Source: Pyrinomonadaceae bacterium MAG19_C2-C3 (GTDB lineage Bacteria; Acidobacteriota; Blastocatellia; Pyrinomonadales; Pyrinomonadaceae). Taken from it: 64,000 nt of DNA. The position numbers and the translations under genes are program-made. The notes beneath the pieces are model-generated. The model did not search any database, was not told the DNA's origin, and saw nothing but the letters and a program-made list of their open reading frames with translations. The stretch is taken from contig JANDLT010000022.1 in NCBI GenBank assembly GCA_024330265.1, positions 1 to 64,000 of the forward strand, given 5' to 3'. The stretch's first letter is position 1; each line of letters opens with the position of its first letter. Shown piece by piece: positions 9,467-19,940 of this stretch.

Positions 9467-9481
9467 AGCGACTATGCACTT
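9444..9481 (+). terminator. Perfect hairpin spanning the PIN-gene stop codon
   Basis: A 15-bp perfect inverted repeat (9444-9458 with 9467-9481) has an 8-nt loop that contains the TAA stop. There is no U tract, so it may slow ribosomes or protect the 3' end rather than terminate. It separates convergent genes. Confidence 0.65.
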
Positions 9482-9509
9482 GAACTAAAAACCGAATTTA
9501 ATCTGATGC

Positions 9510-10526
9510 TTATTGAACTTCGACGTAATCGCCCGTGTTAATTTCTTGTGCGGTGCGTGTGATAATCGCGGTCGCGGTGCGCTGTTCGGTGGCGATGACG
9601 ACCATCTCACCGACGATTTTGCGCGGCAGTTGCGGGCGACGTTTCTTGATGTCGGGCGAGGTCACGACGGGACCATAGACGCCCGTTTCGTTCGGGTTTT
9701 TAACGCGCGTCGCTTGATTTGAAAACTTGCCGCCATTGAATTCCTCGCTCTGAAAGCCGCCGCTCGCCGGAACGACGATTTCCTCATCACGGAAATTCGT
9801 GATGTTGCCTTTGCCGACCGGACGAAACACCGTTAAGTAATCACCGACTTTCACGCTGTCTTCTTCGCCTAAATCAATAAACACGACTTGGTTGCGCGAC
9901 ACGAGTTCGCGCCCTTCGCGTGCCAGCACGATGCGCCCCTGTTGTTTGCCCGAAGCGGGTGCGAAGCGGTCAATCGGGGTTGCGGCGCGTCCCTGCGGAG
10001 CCTGACGATTAGGCAAACTGCGTAGGTAATCGCCGAAAAGTATTTCGCCGCACGCGCTGGTTATCTCCGCGACGGAAACTTGTTCGCGCACCTGCGTGAT
10101 GCGTAAGCGTCCGAGTTCTTGCGTATAAACGCCCAAGAAACCTTTCTTACGGGAAAAGTCAGATTTGAATTGACCGCGCGGGCGGGCGATGGATAGTTCT
10201 TCGCCGACGCGCAAGTCGAGATTCGCGCCGCCGCTCAAATACACAACGTCGCCCGTCGAAAACACTCTCTGTTCTTGTTCTTCTTCGCCGCCGATGATTT
10301 CCAGACGACGCGCCGCCGGAGCATATTCAATCATCCCGCCGCATGAAAGTTCAGCGTCTTTGGCGACGATGATGTGTTGTTGTGACAAACTTGAGTTGGC
10401 GGTGTTTGTCATCGCCCGCCCGTCGCCCGTGACGTTTTGCGCGATGGCGGTGGTGCAAATCCCGAACAATGACAGAAAAGCGACGGCAGACAATTTGGCG
10501 GTGAAACCGGAAGGACTATTACGCAC
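9510..10526 (-). CDS. Exported protein with repeated beta-barrel-like (FlgT-C-like) segments
   Basis: The 338-residue protein has a signal peptide (about 1-29, ending TAIAQ). The mature part shows three similar segments in which a hydrophobic strand is followed by xxGDxLxVxRP: GEELSIARPRG near 112, VGDYLTVFRP near 222 and INTGDYVEVQ at the end. This pattern is seen in FlgT C-terminal and LysM-associated SH3-like domains, so I suggest a periplasmic binding protein. The function is unknown. Start is a GTG at 10526 with a strong AAGGAG eight bases upstream. It stands alone. Confidence 0.6.
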   Translation of the reverse strand: MRNSPSGFTAKLSAVAFLSLFGICTTAIAQNVTGDGRAMTNTANSSLSQQHIIVAKDAELSCGGMIEYAPAARRLEIIGGEEEQEQRVFSTGDVVYLSGGANLDLRVGEELSIARPRGQFKSDFSRKKGFLGVYTQELGRLRITQVREQVSVAEITSACGEILFGDYLRSLPNRQAPQGRAATPIDRFAPASGKQQGRIVLAREGRELVSRNQVVFIDLGEEDSVKVGDYLTVFRPVGKGNITNFRDEEIVVPASGGFQSEEFNGGKFSNQATRVKNPNETGVYGPVVTSPDIKKRRPQLPRKIVGEMVVIATEQRTATAIITRTAQEINTGDYVEVQ

Positions 10527-10830
10527 GATTGAAGTCTCCTTAAAGAAAATGCGATTAGGTATGGGTGGGTGATGGCGGAAAGAAACACGGAAATCTTTGG
10601 TTCGTGTTTCGGGTCAGAAACTAAAACATTACTCTGCTTACAGTGGGCTTAGTGTGGAAGTCAAGAAATCTAAGGGAATCGAGAAGTGAGATGAAGGGCT
10701 GATGAAAGGCGGTTATTTCCGGTGAGCGTCCGGTCAATTCCTGCCAAAACATCCTAAAGGTTAGGCGCGGCGTGCGTCAACCTGTTTTTCTTCAATAATG
10801 TGAGTTCGATATAAGAAACGAATAAGAATT

Positions 10831-10905
10831 ATCCACGAATCACACGAAAAATCACGAAACAAAACCGAATTCCTTTCGGTTTTTTTATTCGTGTGATTCG
10901 TGGAT
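10831..10905. repeat. CACGAA-type palindrome with an inner terminator
   Basis: An 18-bp perfect inverted pair (10831-10848 and 10888-10905) of the form ATCCACGAATCACACGAA encloses an ACCGAA/TTCGGT hairpin with T tracts on both sides (10862-10887). The inner hairpin is a good bidirectional terminator, about 40 bases past the acyl-CoA ligase stop. The rest of the gap (10527-10830) is the upstream region of the exported-protein gene. I see no gene in it. Confidence 0.75.
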
Positions 10906-10927
10906 GAAATCCTTTTTCGATATCCGG

Positions 10928-12583
10928 TTACTCGTACTTCTGACGCAGCAACTTTTTATCAATCTTGCCGACGCTCGTTTTATCAATCGCTTCGACGAAC
11001 ACGACTTTTTCAGGAATCGCCCAAACCGACAGCGTGCCTTTATCGGCGTAACCTTTGACGTGCTGCTTAATGTCGTCTTCGGTGACTTTGCCCGCGTGTT
11101 CGGATTTTAAGACGATGAGCGGCAGAGGGCGTTCGCTCCATTTCTCATCTTTGACGCCGATGACTGCGACCTCGCTGACCGCCGGATGCTGTGAAATGAT
11201 GTCTTCGATTTCCAGAGATGAAATCCATTCACCGCCCGTTTTTATCACGTCTTTGATGCGGTCGGTGACTTGTAGATAACCGTCCGGGTCAATGCTTCCG
11301 ATGTCTCCGGTGTGAAGAAAGCCGCCGCGCCAGAGTTGTTCGGAGTTCGGCGCGTCTTTCAGATAACCCTGCGTCAGCCACGCGGCGCGGACGACGATTT
11401 CCCCCGTGTGCTTGCCGTCGTGCGGCAAGTCTCGCATCTCATCATCCACAATTCGTAAATCAACCAACGGCACGGGCAGACCCGCTTTCGTGCGGATGTT
11501 GATTTGCCCGTCCATGTCGTCATCATCAATCATCATTTCGGGTTTGACGTGCGCGATGGTCAATAGGGGACACGTTTCGGACATGCCGTAACCCGCAAAA
11601 ACGTCTATGCCGCGATTTAGAGCAGCCCGTGCCAGACCCTTCGGGAATGCTGCGCCGCCGATGACGACTTTCCATTTCGATAAATCAACATCTTTCGAGG
11701 TCGGAAAACTTAAGAGCATGTGCAGAATCGTCGGGACGCAATGCGAGAACGTGACACCTTCCTTTTCGATTAAGCCGAGCAAGGTATCGGGTGCGTAGCG
11801 TCCCGGATAAACTTGCTTGACGCCCATCGTCGTGGCGATGTAGGGCAGCCCCCAAGCGTGAACGTGGAACATCGGCGTAAGCGGCATATAAACATCGGCG
11901 CGATGAAAGCGATGCTTCTCAGGTGAGAATCCGAAGGTCGCCATGCCGCTTAGAGTGTGAAGCATGATTTGACGGTGACTGAAATAAACGCCTTTCGGCG
12001 CGCCCGTCGTGCCGGTTGTATAGAACGTCGTCGCGCGTGTGTTCTCGTCAAAATCCGGGAACTCGAAATCATCCGAACTTGCTTTCAACATCGCTTCGTA
12101 TTCGTCGGCGATGTCAATCGAAGTAGTCGGGCGCGCGTTGCCATCATCCGTTAATAAGATGATTCTCTTAACCGTCTCGATACCGTCTTTGATTGCTTCA
12201 AGGATGGGGAGAAAGTCGGTGTGAACGAGCAAGACATCATCGGCGGCGTGGTTAATCGTGTAAAGAATCTGTTCGGGCGAAAGACGTATGTTAATCGTGT
12301 GTAGCACCGCGCCCATCATCGGCACGGCGAAGAAAGATTCAAGATAGCGATGGCTGTCCCAATCCATCACGCCGACGGTATCGCCGTGCTTCACGCCGAT
12401 ACTTTTTAAGCCGTTGGCAAGGCGTTTGAGGCGTTGATTAAACGTGCGGTAATCATGGCGTGATACGTCACGATAAATGATTTCCTGTTGCGGAGCGTGC
12501 GCGAGCGGCGTGTGCAGCAAGTGCTTGATGAGAAGCGGGAAGTCGTAAGCGGACGGTGTGCGTTCGATCGAGTTTGCCGTCAT
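10928..12583 (-). CDS. Medium/long-chain fatty acyl-CoA ligase
   Basis: AMP-forming enzyme activating fatty acids to acyl-CoA. The 551-residue protein carries the P-loop-like YTTGTTGAPKGVYFSHRQ near residue 190, the AGYGMSETCP motif near 335, the HTGDIG aspartate near 425, DRIKDVIKTGGEWIS near 440 and the C-terminal catalytic Lys in TSVGKIDKK. It is closest to AlkK/medium-chain-type ligases, judged by motif style. The ATG at 12583 is preceded by AAGGAAAT. No other beta-oxidation gene is next to it, so substrate length is open. Confidence 0.87.
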   Translation of the reverse strand: MTANSIERTPSAYDFPLLIKHLLHTPLAHAPQQEIIYRDVSRHDYRTFNQRLKRLANGLKSIGVKHGDTVGVMDWDSHRYLESFFAVPMMGAVLHTINIRLSPEQILYTINHAADDVLLVHTDFLPILEAIKDGIETVKRIILLTDDGNARPTTSIDIADEYEAMLKASSDDFEFPDFDENTRATTFYTTGTTGAPKGVYFSHRQIMLHTLSGMATFGFSPEKHRFHRADVYMPLTPMFHVHAWGLPYIATTMGVKQVYPGRYAPDTLLGLIEKEGVTFSHCVPTILHMLLSFPTSKDVDLSKWKVVIGGAAFPKGLARAALNRGIDVFAGYGMSETCPLLTIAHVKPEMMIDDDDMDGQINIRTKAGLPVPLVDLRIVDDEMRDLPHDGKHTGEIVVRAAWLTQGYLKDAPNSEQLWRGGFLHTGDIGSIDPDGYLQVTDRIKDVIKTGGEWISSLEIEDIISQHPAVSEVAVIGVKDEKWSERPLPLIVLKSEHAGKVTEDDIKQHVKGYADKGTLSVWAIPEKVVFVEAIDKTSVGKIDKKLLRQKYE

Positions 12584-12621
12584 GGGTTTTTATTTCCTTC
12601 GGACAAAAGTTGAAAGACTTT

Positions 12622-12786
12622 TTAGCCGCGAAATAACACGAATAGGAACGCTAAATAAAATCCTCTTATTAGCGTCGTTTCGTGTTATTTCGCGGTTAAG
12701 GTTTTCATGCTTACGAACATCGTTTCTTATATCGCGCCTCACGTTCACTTATTGTTCGTGTCGCTTCGTGTTGTTTCGTGGCTAAA
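12622..12786. repeat. CACGAA-type inverted repeat, three arms
   Basis: The left arm 12622-12654 (TTAGCCGCGAAATAACACGA and on) is complementary to 12669-12698. A second related right-hand copy follows at about 12752-12786 (TTCGTGTTGTTTCGTGGC). This fills most of the gap between the TonB-dependent receptor stop and the acyl-CoA ligase start. It is related in sequence to the palindrome at 10831 and the outer arms at 54087. Confidence 0.7.
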
Positions 12787-12821
12787 TCCTTTTGAAACAA
12801 CTTCAACCAAGCGCGGACAAG

Positions 12822-15800
12822 TTAAAAATTGAACCGCGCGCCGAATTGGAACGTGCGCGCCGCCGCCGCCGATGTGAAACCGAGCGGGCGCGTCGGGGCG
12901 ACGGTGCGGTCGCCGCGTGTCGTGTTGGTGCTGGTAATCAATGCTTCGCGGTCGGCGAGTGGGAGCGCGCCGACGATGTTATTGACTCCGGCGAAGTTTG
13001 TGCGGTTTAGGAGATTGAAGCCTTCGGCGGTCAACTCCAAGAATCTGTTTTCACCGAACGCGAAGCGGCGCGCGAGTCGCATGTCGAGACTGTAAAAAGG
13101 TTCGCCTAATCCGGTGTTACGCCCGACTGTGCCGGGACGGTCGGATTGCGAACGCCCGTCGCCGTTGGAATCGAAGCCGAGCAGTAAATTAAACGGGCGA
13201 CCCGAACCCGCGATGAAGATTGGCGAGAGGATAAAGTCGCGCAAAAATCTATTACGCGATGAACTTTGGAACACGCCACTGAAGACGGCGCGATGGCGTT
13301 GGTCGAACGCTGAGAGAGCGCGGTCGGCGCGCAAGTTCAAAGGATTCTGCGCCGAGAAATCGCTGTTAAAGTCGGTCACTTCGTCAATAGATTTCGAGTA
13401 AGTATAGTGTGTGTTGAGGCTGAAGTTGTTGGCGAAGCGGCGCGTTAAGGCGAATGTTCCGGCGTGATAAAACGAGTTGGCGGACGATTCGTATTGATTG
13501 TCTTGCAAGCGCGTGAAGACACGGAAGTCGCTGTCTATTCCGGTCGCGGTCGGTCGGACGCGAACGAAAGTCGGTCCGCCATTCGGATTTAAGGGATTAG
13601 GCGCGCCGGTTTGTCTGAAAGGATTGAGGTCGCGGTTGCGTGTCAGGTAAAGACCGCGTGTGAAAAGATAACCCAAGTCGAGCGAGAAGCCCGCGCCCAG
13701 GTCGCGTTGCAAACCGAGACTCGCTTGATAGGTCGTCGGTGTTTTGTAATTCGGGTCTTCGCGGAAGCGCACGTCAAGTGGCGAACCGGGGCGCGGTACG
13801 ATGCGCGTCGGAGTTAAACCGGGAAGCACACCGGCGGTCGGCGGCGCGACGGCAAACACATCAGCCTCCGTAATCTGGCGTGAGAAGTTGCCGGTCAGTG
13901 CTTGAAGGGTTTGATAGACGGCGAACGAACTTGGCAACCCGAAAGCGTTGGAAGTCGCGGTTGCCAGCACGATGTCAATGTCGCTCGGATTGCCGCGTGC
14001 GCTGAGTTCGGTCGTGACGTTGGCGACGACGTTGATGACGTTGCCGGAGAAGATTCCCGCGCCGCCGCGAATCACGGTCTTGCCGTCGGAGAACGGGTCG
14101 TAGGAAAAACCGAAGCGCGGTTGAAAATCGTTTTTGTCGGTCGGAATAAAAAACGCTTCGTCGTTAATCGCGTAACGCAAGCCGTAAGTTAAGGTCAGAT
14201 TACGCCGCGCCTTCCAAGTATCTTGAGCGTAGAATCCGGTGCGAACCGCGACGGACTTCGCCGACGTTTCGCCGAAGCCTTGTTGATAGACAATCGGCAG
14301 ACCAAGATTGAAAGCCTGCAAAGCGTTAATCGGAGTGTTGAGCGCGGCTAATAAATCAGGTCGGTTGACGCCGTTCGGATTCGTCGCCGTTTGCGGCGAT
14401 AAGAACGCGCGGAGGTTGGCAAGTACAGTCGGACCCAGTGCCGGATTAAGCGCGATGATATTAGCGAGCGGAATCGCCGCCCCGAAGTTGAAGCGTCCAC
14501 CGAAGAAAGTCTCACTGTCGGTCGAGACATCTTGGATGCTGGTCGTGCCGCCGAACTTGAAAGTGTGATTGCCCGCGACGCGCGTCACGTTGTCGTAAAA
14601 ATCATAGTGCCGCTCAATGGAATTCGACGGCAAAAAGATGTCGCGTCCGAAGTTGCCGAAACCTTCGATGTTGAATTCAGGTCCGATGGCGTCGTTTGGA
14701 ATCACGCCGAAACGGTTGTAGAGAAACTGTCCTTTGAATTCATTGACTGTGTTGGCGTTGAATTGAAAAGTGTCGGAGAGCAGCACGCTGCCGTTGAAGG
14801 CGTCAATCGTGCGCCCACGCGAAACGGCGGTCAGCGCACCCGCCGCTTGATTCTCGGCGATTTGATCGGTGAGGCTAAAACGCGCGTAAGCGTTGTGACG
14901 ACTGCTGAAGTTGTTATCAAAGCGCGTCGAGAAAAGCGTTTGATTTTCCTTGAACGGAAATTGTCCGCTCGCGTCGTTAAAGAGATTGACGGTGCGCGGG
15001 AAAGCCGTCGCCGTCGTCGTGAGCGCGCCGCGTAAGCCCGTCGCGGCGGCGGCGAACGGCGTTCCGGCTTGCAAAAAAGTAAAGAGCGCGTTCTGCGATG
15101 CGGTGACGTTGAAAATCGCCGGGTCGTTTAAGAGATTAACGAACGTCGTCTGATTTTGATTGAAGCGTTCGAGCGTGACGAAGCCGAAGGTCTTATCCTG
15201 ACGAATAGGGAAGCCGAGCGAACCGCCGTACTGTTGGCGGCTAAACGGCGATTGTCCGTCGGGGGCGAAGTCGAAAGGATTGCGCGCATCAAATTTGTCG
15301 TCGCGGAACAAGCCGAACAAGCTGCCCGAAATGCGGTTCGAGCCGGTCTTTGAAATCGTGTTGATGACGCCGCCCGAAGCATTGCCGAACTCGGCACTAT
15401 AACTGTTGCGAAGGACTTGAAATTCTTGCACGCCTTCTTGACTAATCGTTTGAATCACGCCGCCGCTCGCATCGTTTATCGCCGCCCCGTCAACCGCGAT
15501 GTAGTTGCCGCGCCCGTTGTTGCCGCCGAATGAGAGTCCCGATTGCGGCGTTTGCGCGACGCGGAAATCCGAAGCGTCGGCGATGTTGTCCGAATCCGTG
15601 ACGCCCGGTGTGAGCAGCGCGTAGTCAAGGTAGTTGCGGCGACCTATCGGAAGGTTCGTGATTTGTCGTTCGCTAATCACCGAAGATTGTTGCGTGCGAT
15701 CCGTGTCAACGACTTCCGCACCCGCCACGATGTCAACGGTGGCTTCCAACCCACCCGCGCTCAACTGCACAGGAATCTCGGCTTGCTGCCCGACGGTTAA

Positions 15801-16094
15801 GGACACGCGCACGTTACTCGCGGCGAAGTTCGCGCTTTCGACTTTCAATTCATAATCGCTCGGCGGCACGACGAGAAATACATAACGCCCTTCTTCGTCG
15901 CTCTGCGCCGTGCGCGCGGTTCCTTTTTCGGTATCGGTCAATGTCACGGTCGCGTTCGGCACGACCGCGCCGCCGGAGTCGGTAATTGTGCCGCGCAGTT
16001 CCGCCGTCGAACTTGAGGCTTGCGCTAAAATGGGAGTGACGCTGAGAGTCAAAGTGAGAACAGCTAATAGTAAAACTTTCGTCAGAGAAGTCAT
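12822..16094 (-). CDS. Oar-like TonB-dependent outer-membrane receptor
   Basis: The 1090-residue protein has a signal peptide (about 1-25, ending ILAQA). A carboxypeptidase-regulatory-like domain follows (about 30-110: [20 protein letters not shown], then [16 protein letters not shown]). Next comes a plug with [20 protein letters not shown] and [20 protein letters not shown], and a long beta-barrel ending in a terminal Phe (FQFGARFNF), as outer-membrane proteins do. Such receptors are very numerous in Acidobacteriota. They are thought to import oligosaccharides or peptides. The ligand is not evident; the neighbouring zinc-ribbon and M14 peptidase genes hint at peptide use. The ATG at 16094 has AAAGGAAA upstream. 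Confidence 0.9.
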   Translation of the reverse strand: MTSLTKVLLLAVLTLTLSVTPILAQASSSTAELRGTITDSGGAVVPNATVTLTDTEKGTARTAQSDEEGRYVFLVVPPSDYELKVESANFAASNVRVSLTVGQQAEIPVQLSAGGLEATVDIVAGAEVVDTDRTQQSSVISERQITNLPIGRRNYLDYALLTPGVTDSDNIADASDFRVAQTPQSGLSFGGNNGRGNYIAVDGAAINDASGGVIQTISQEGVQEFQVLRNSYSAEFGNASGGVINTISKTGSNRISGSLFGLFRDDKFDARNPFDFAPDGQSPFSRQQYGGSLGFPIRQDKTFGFVTLERFNQNQTTFVNLLNDPAIFNVTASQNALFTFLQAGTPFAAAATGLRGALTTTATAFPRTVNLFNDASGQFPFKENQTLFSTRFDNNFSSRHNAYARFSLTDQIAENQAAGALTAVSRGRTIDAFNGSVLLSDTFQFNANTVNEFKGQFLYNRFGVIPNDAIGPEFNIEGFGNFGRDIFLPSNSIERHYDFYDNVTRVAGNHTFKFGGTTSIQDVSTDSETFFGGRFNFGAAIPLANIIALNPALGPTVLANLRAFLSPQTATNPNGVNRPDLLAALNTPINALQAFNLGLPIVYQQGFGETSAKSVAVRTGFYAQDTWKARRNLTLTYGLRYAINDEAFFIPTDKNDFQPRFGFSYDPFSDGKTVIRGGAGIFSGNVINVVANVTTELSARGNPSDIDIVLATATSNAFGLPSSFAVYQTLQALTGNFSRQITEADVFAVAPPTAGVLPGLTPTRIVPRPGSPLDVRFREDPNYKTPTTYQASLGLQRDLGAGFSLDLGYLFTRGLYLTRNRDLNPFRQTGAPNPLNPNGGPTFVRVRPTATGIDSDFRVFTRLQDNQYESSANSFYHAGTFALTRRFANNFSLNTHYTYSKSIDEVTDFNSDFSAQNPLNLRADRALSAFDQRHRAVFSGVFQSSSRNRFLRDFILSPIFIAGSGRPFNLLLGFDSNGDGRSQSDRPGTVGRNTGLGEPFYSLDMRLARRFAFGENRFLELTAEGFNLLNRTNFAGVNNIVGALPLADREALITSTNTTRGDRTVAPTRPLGFTSAAAARTFQFGARFNF

Positions 16095-16360
16095 TGAGAC
16101 GATTTCCTTTCAGAACTTTGGGGGTTTATATGTGTTTCGGAAGATTGGAAAGACGGCGAGATTGTCTTACCGGATGAGCGATGAAACGTTGTCTTGAAAC
16201 ATAGACGGCAATCTTACACGGGTTATATAAAACGTGTCATCAAAATAAAGTTGGACGGCGGAACAAAAGCTTTGCGGGCGTTGTTTTCGTCCGCAGATAC
16301 GAAGCGCGGCAAAGAAGTTACTACATGCCGTCTCGAAAATAGCTTTTGATTGAAAACTTT

Positions 16361-16452
16361 GCGGTACTCTGCGTCCGCTCTCTGCGGTACTCTGCGTCCA
16401 AAGATTTTTTAACGCAGAGACACGCAGAGAGCGGACGCAGAGTACCGCAGAG
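16361..16452. repeat. Tandem/inverted CGCAGAG repeat hairpin
   Basis: A 26-bp perfect inverted pair (16361-16386 and 16423-16448) is built from about 10-nt units containing CGCAGAG. It forms a long hairpin, with a TTTTTT run between the arms. It sits about 30 bases past the stop of the zinc-ribbon gene and ahead of the receptor gene, both minus strand. The remainder of the gap 16095-16360 shows no gene. Confidence 0.8.
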
Positions 16453-16477
16453 AGGAAAAGCATTTTTGAGATAGCTT

Positions 16478-16690
16478 CTAAACAAAGCGCGGCGCATCGT
16501 CACGCACTTCCTCCCAACACAACACGCACCACATACATCTTTGACGCTCGCCTTCATCCGGGCGAAAGACGCGCCCGACGAATTCGCGCTCGTCGTCTTT
16601 CATATCCTTCCAAGCGCGCACACGTCGTTCGCCGCACTTCGGACACACTTCATCACCGTCGGCTCTGACTCTGCCTTGAAAATAGTTCAT
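16478..16690 (-). CDS. Small zinc-ribbon protein
   Basis: The 70-residue protein begins MNYFQGRVRADG. It carries CPKCGERR near residue 16 and CMWCVLCWEE near residue 52, a plausible four-Cys zinc ribbon. An earlier in-frame start exists (16759), but the ATG at 16688-16690 has GAAGG about eight bases upstream. The function is unknown; size and motif suggest a nucleic-acid or protein adaptor. It precedes the TonB-dependent receptor on the same strand. Confidence 0.6.
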   Translation of the reverse strand: MNYFQGRVRADGDEVCPKCGERRVRAWKDMKDDEREFVGRVFRPDEGERQRCMWCVLCWEEVRDDAPRFV

Positions 16691-16795
16691 AGATTTACCT
16701 TCTTCGGATATTGATATTTTGAAACGCGCGCTCAAGCGGGTTACTATCGCAGAAGTCATTTACCCAAATCTCTGCACAGAAAGCCCACACCTTTG

Positions 16796-19700
16796 ATGAT
16801 ACATCCGAGACGCTTGTTCGCGTGCTTCCTTGCGATGGCATTGCTTGTTCCTTCCGTCGCGCCGCCCGCCGTACAAGCACAAAGCAACGCCGCTCCCTTC
16901 GACTTTTACACGCGCGGACCCTTTCGCCCGAACGTGCCGCGCCCGCAATCCATTTTGGGTTTCGATGTCGGCGACTTTCACACCAACTACGCGACGATGG
17001 AGCGCGTCATCAATTCAATCGCCGCCGCCGCTCCCGACCGCGTGAAGATTACCGACATCGGGCGCACAAACGAACTGCGGCAGATGCACCTCATCGCCAT
17101 CTCGTCGCCGGAGAACATCGCGCGCTTAGACTCCATCAAGGCAAACGTCAAACGCTTGAGCGACCCGCGCACGACGGCGCAGACGGAAGCGAACACCATC
17201 GTCGAACAAACGCCGCTCATCGTGTGGCTCGCTTATACGATTCACGGCAACGAATCCGCGTCGTTCGAGACGATGATGCAAGTCGTGTATCACCTCGCCG
17301 CTTCTGAAGAACCCGCGACGTTGGAGATGCTCAGAAACTGCGTCGTTCTCGTCAACGTCTGCGAAAACCCTGATGGGCATGAGCGTTTCGTGACGTGGTA
17401 CAACTCCGTCGCGCAAGGCAATCCCGACCCGCTCGCCGCCGAACACCGCGAACCGTGGAGCGTTTCCGGGCGCACGAATCGGTATCGCTTCGACTTAAAC
17501 CGCGACAATATCGTCGCCTCGCAGATTGAGACGCGCCATATGCAACGGGCGTATCAAGAATGGAATCCGCAGATTCTCGTTGACCATCACGGGCAACCGT
17601 CGCAGTATTTTTTCCCGCCCGCCGCCCAGCCCGTCAATCCAAACTTGCCACGCGCGCAAACTGAAAAATGGCTGACCGCTTTCGGTCGCACCAACGCCCG
17701 CGAGTTCGACGCGCGCCAGTGGGACTATTACGTCCGCGACATCTTCGATTTGTTTTATCCCGGCTACTGGGATTCGTATCCAGCTCTCAACGGCGCGACC
17801 GGCATGACGTATGAAACCGACGGCGGCGGCTTCAAAGGCTTACGTTGGCGACGCGACGACGACACCATCGTCACGTTTCGTTCGGCAATCGCCAAGCACT
17901 TCGTCGCTTCATTAGCGACGCTTGAAACCGCGTCGAAGAACGCCCGCGCCCGCCTCGCGGATTACTACGATTTCAAACGCACCGCGATTGAAGAAGGACG
18001 CACCGAAACGATGAAGCGCGTCATACTTCTGCCCGGAGGCGACCCGGCACGCGCCGCCGAAATCGCGGAAATACTCGCGCGCTCCGGCATCGAAGTCGGC
18101 ATCACAAACCAAGCTTTTCGCTCCACACGCGCGCATGGTTATTTGAATCCGAACGCGACCGCACAGGCACAACAAATTCCGGCGGGCGCATACATCGTTG
18201 ACCTCAATCAACCGCAGAAGCGACTTGCCAAAGCGTTGCTTGAGCCGCGCACCGAACTCGAACGCTCGTTCGTCCAAGAACAGATGTCGCGCTTTCGCCG
18301 CAACGAACGGCGCGGCGGCAACGCGACGAAAGAGGATTATCAATTCTACGACATCACCGCGTGGTCACTGCCCATCGCATTTAACGTCGAAGCGTATTGG
18401 ACGGAAGACGCGCCCGCCGTCAGCGTGACGCGCGTTGAACGACCGCAAGAAATCACAAGGGACGCGGGACTGAATGCCATCAACGCCAATCCGACCAACT
18501 CCGCGCGTCCCGCGTTTCTCGCTTCGTCCGCCGTCACGACTTTTGCGCGGACGGGCGGCGTCACGGGTCGCGCTTCCGTCGCGTATATCGTTCCTTACAC
18601 GCGCAACGGCGCGGCTTCGCTCATCTATAAACTCTTAAACGAAAACTTCAAACTCGCCGTCGCCACACGTCCGCTCAACGCGGGCGGACGCGATTATCCG
18701 CGCGGCACAATCGTCGTTCGCGTCGGACGCAATCCCGAAAACATTCACGAACGCATCACCGGACTCGCACGCGAAACAGGTGTCGAAGTCGCCGCCGTCA
18801 ATTCCGGTTTCACCGAGACGGGCGAAACCGGCGTCGGTTCGGAAACCGTCGTCGCCATGAAACGCCCGCGCATCGCCGTCATCGCGGATGAACCCGTCAA
18901 CCAACTTTCTTACGGCGCGATGTGGTGGACGTTCGACCGTTACGGCGTCGAGTTCACACCGATTTCGATTGCGAGTTTGCGTCGTTCTGAGATTGATAAA
19001 TTCAACGTCATCATCATGCCCGACGGTTCGGCAAGCGGCTACGCAAGCGCGTTCGGCAAAGCCGGAACAGACCAACTGCGCGCATGGTGCGAACGCGGCG
19101 GCACACTCGTCGCCATCAAAGGCGCGGGCGTATGGGCGGCTCTCAAAGATGTGAATCTGACTTCATCGCGCCTCGTCGGTTCGGATGATGCGGGCGACGG
19201 CGCGCCTTCCGGCAACGTGGCGGCGGGCGGCGGGGCGGCAGCGGCGGCGGCGCGACGCGAAGCCCAAACCTCAAACGAAGCGACTTCGCGCGAACCGGAA
19301 AACACCACACAGACCAACCGCGAACTCAACCAAGCCGCGCAAGGTTCGACACCAAGCGGACAGGGCGGCGGAAGCCAAATCACATCACAACCGCAAAGCG
19401 AAAAGGCGGACGGTGCCGCGCCCGTACTTCCGCCCATCGCGTCGCCTTCGGCGCGTCCCGGCAAAGTTCCCGAACCCGTTCCCGGTGCGGTGATGCGCGC
19501 GACGATTGACCGCACATCGCCCCTGACCTTCGGTTATGACGAAGAAACTCTACCCGTCCTCGTTGATTCGGCTTACTTCTTCAAACCGTCGAAGGAAGGC
19601 ACGAACGCCGTCGTCTTTAGTGAAGACGACAAGCAATCTTTACGCATCGCGGGCTTCGTTTGGGAAGGCAACACCGAGCGACTTTTGCGTGGAACCGCCC

Positions 19701-19822
19701 ACATCATCGAAGAACCGACGGGACGCGGGCGCGTCATCATCTATGCCGAAGACCCGAACTATCGCGGCATCTTCCGTACTCTGACGCGCCTGTTTTTTAA
19801 TTCGTTCATATTTCAATTGTAA
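16796..19822 (+). CDS. Exported M14-family zinc carboxypeptidase
   Basis: The 1008-residue protein has a signal peptide (about 1-28, ending AVQAQ). The M14 domain (about 50-370) shows the zinc ligands in IHGNESASFE (HxxE) and VDHHGQPSQYFF. GMTYETDGGG carries the likely catalytic Glu. After a linker there is a class-I glutamine-amidotransferase-like region (about 690-790: IAVIADEPVNQLSYG, VIIMPDGSASGY). A low-complexity Ala/Gln/Ser/Gly stretch follows (about 800-890), then a C-terminal beta domain. Remembered family members with this layout are large periplasmic peptidases of Acidobacteriota and Bacteroidota. The TTG two bases ahead is less likely than the ATG at 16796. It is divergent from the zinc-ribbon gene. 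Confidence 0.85.
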   Translation: MIHPRRLFACFLAMALLVPSVAPPAVQAQSNAAPFDFYTRGPFRPNVPRPQSILGFDVGDFHTNYATMERVINSIAAAAPDRVKITDIGRTNELRQMHLIAISSPENIARLDSIKANVKRLSDPRTTAQTEANTIVEQTPLIVWLAYTIHGNESASFETMMQVVYHLAASEEPATLEMLRNCVVLVNVCENPDGHERFVTWYNSVAQGNPDPLAAEHREPWSVSGRTNRYRFDLNRDNIVASQIETRHMQRAYQEWNPQILVDHHGQPSQYFFPPAAQPVNPNLPRAQTEKWLTAFGRTNAREFDARQWDYYVRDIFDLFYPGYWDSYPALNGATGMTYETDGGGFKGLRWRRDDDTIVTFRSAIAKHFVASLATLETASKNARARLADYYDFKRTAIEEGRTETMKRVILLPGGDPARAAEIAEILARSGIEVGITNQAFRSTRAHGYLNPNATAQAQQIPAGAYIVDLNQPQKRLAKALLEPRTELERSFVQEQMSRFRRNERRGGNATKEDYQFYDITAWSLPIAFNVEAYWTEDAPAVSVTRVERPQEITRDAGLNAINANPTNSARPAFLASSAVTTFARTGGVTGRASVAYIVPYTRNGAASLIYKLLNENFKLAVATRPLNAGGRDYPRGTIVVRVGRNPENIHERITGLARETGVEVAAVNSGFTETGETGVGSETVVAMKRPRIAVIADEPVNQLSYGAMWWTFDRYGVEFTPISIASLRRSEIDKFNVIIMPDGSASGYASAFGKAGTDQLRAWCERGGTLVAIKGAGVWAALKDVNLTSSRLVGSDDAGDGAPSGNVAAGGGAAAAAARREAQTSNEATSREPENTTQTNRELNQAAQGSTPSGQGGGSQITSQPQSEKADGAAPVLPPIASPSARPGKVPEPVPGAVMRATIDRTSPLTFGYDEETLPVLVDSAYFFKPSKEGTNAVVFSEDDKQSLRIAGFVWEGNTERLLRGTAHIIEEPTGRGRVIIYAEDPNYRGIFRTLTRLFFNSFIFQL

Positions 19823-19826
19823 AAAG

Positions 19827-19922
19827 CAGTAGGCAGTAGGCAGAGGGCAGTAGGCAGTAAAAACAAAACCTGTGGCATTCTGTTTTTCTGCCTTTCACTG
19901 CCTACTGCCCTCTGCTTACTGC
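19827..19922. repeat. Heptad inverted repeat (AGTAGGC family)
   Basis: The left arm 19827-19859 is tandem AGTAGGC/AGAGGGC units. The right arm 19889-19922 is the complementary CTGCCTACTGCCCTCTGC type. It starts five bases after the M14 peptidase stop and ends just ahead of the ribosome-binding site of the next gene. Confidence 0.85.
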
Positions 19923-19940
19923 AACCAAAGGGAGCAAAAA

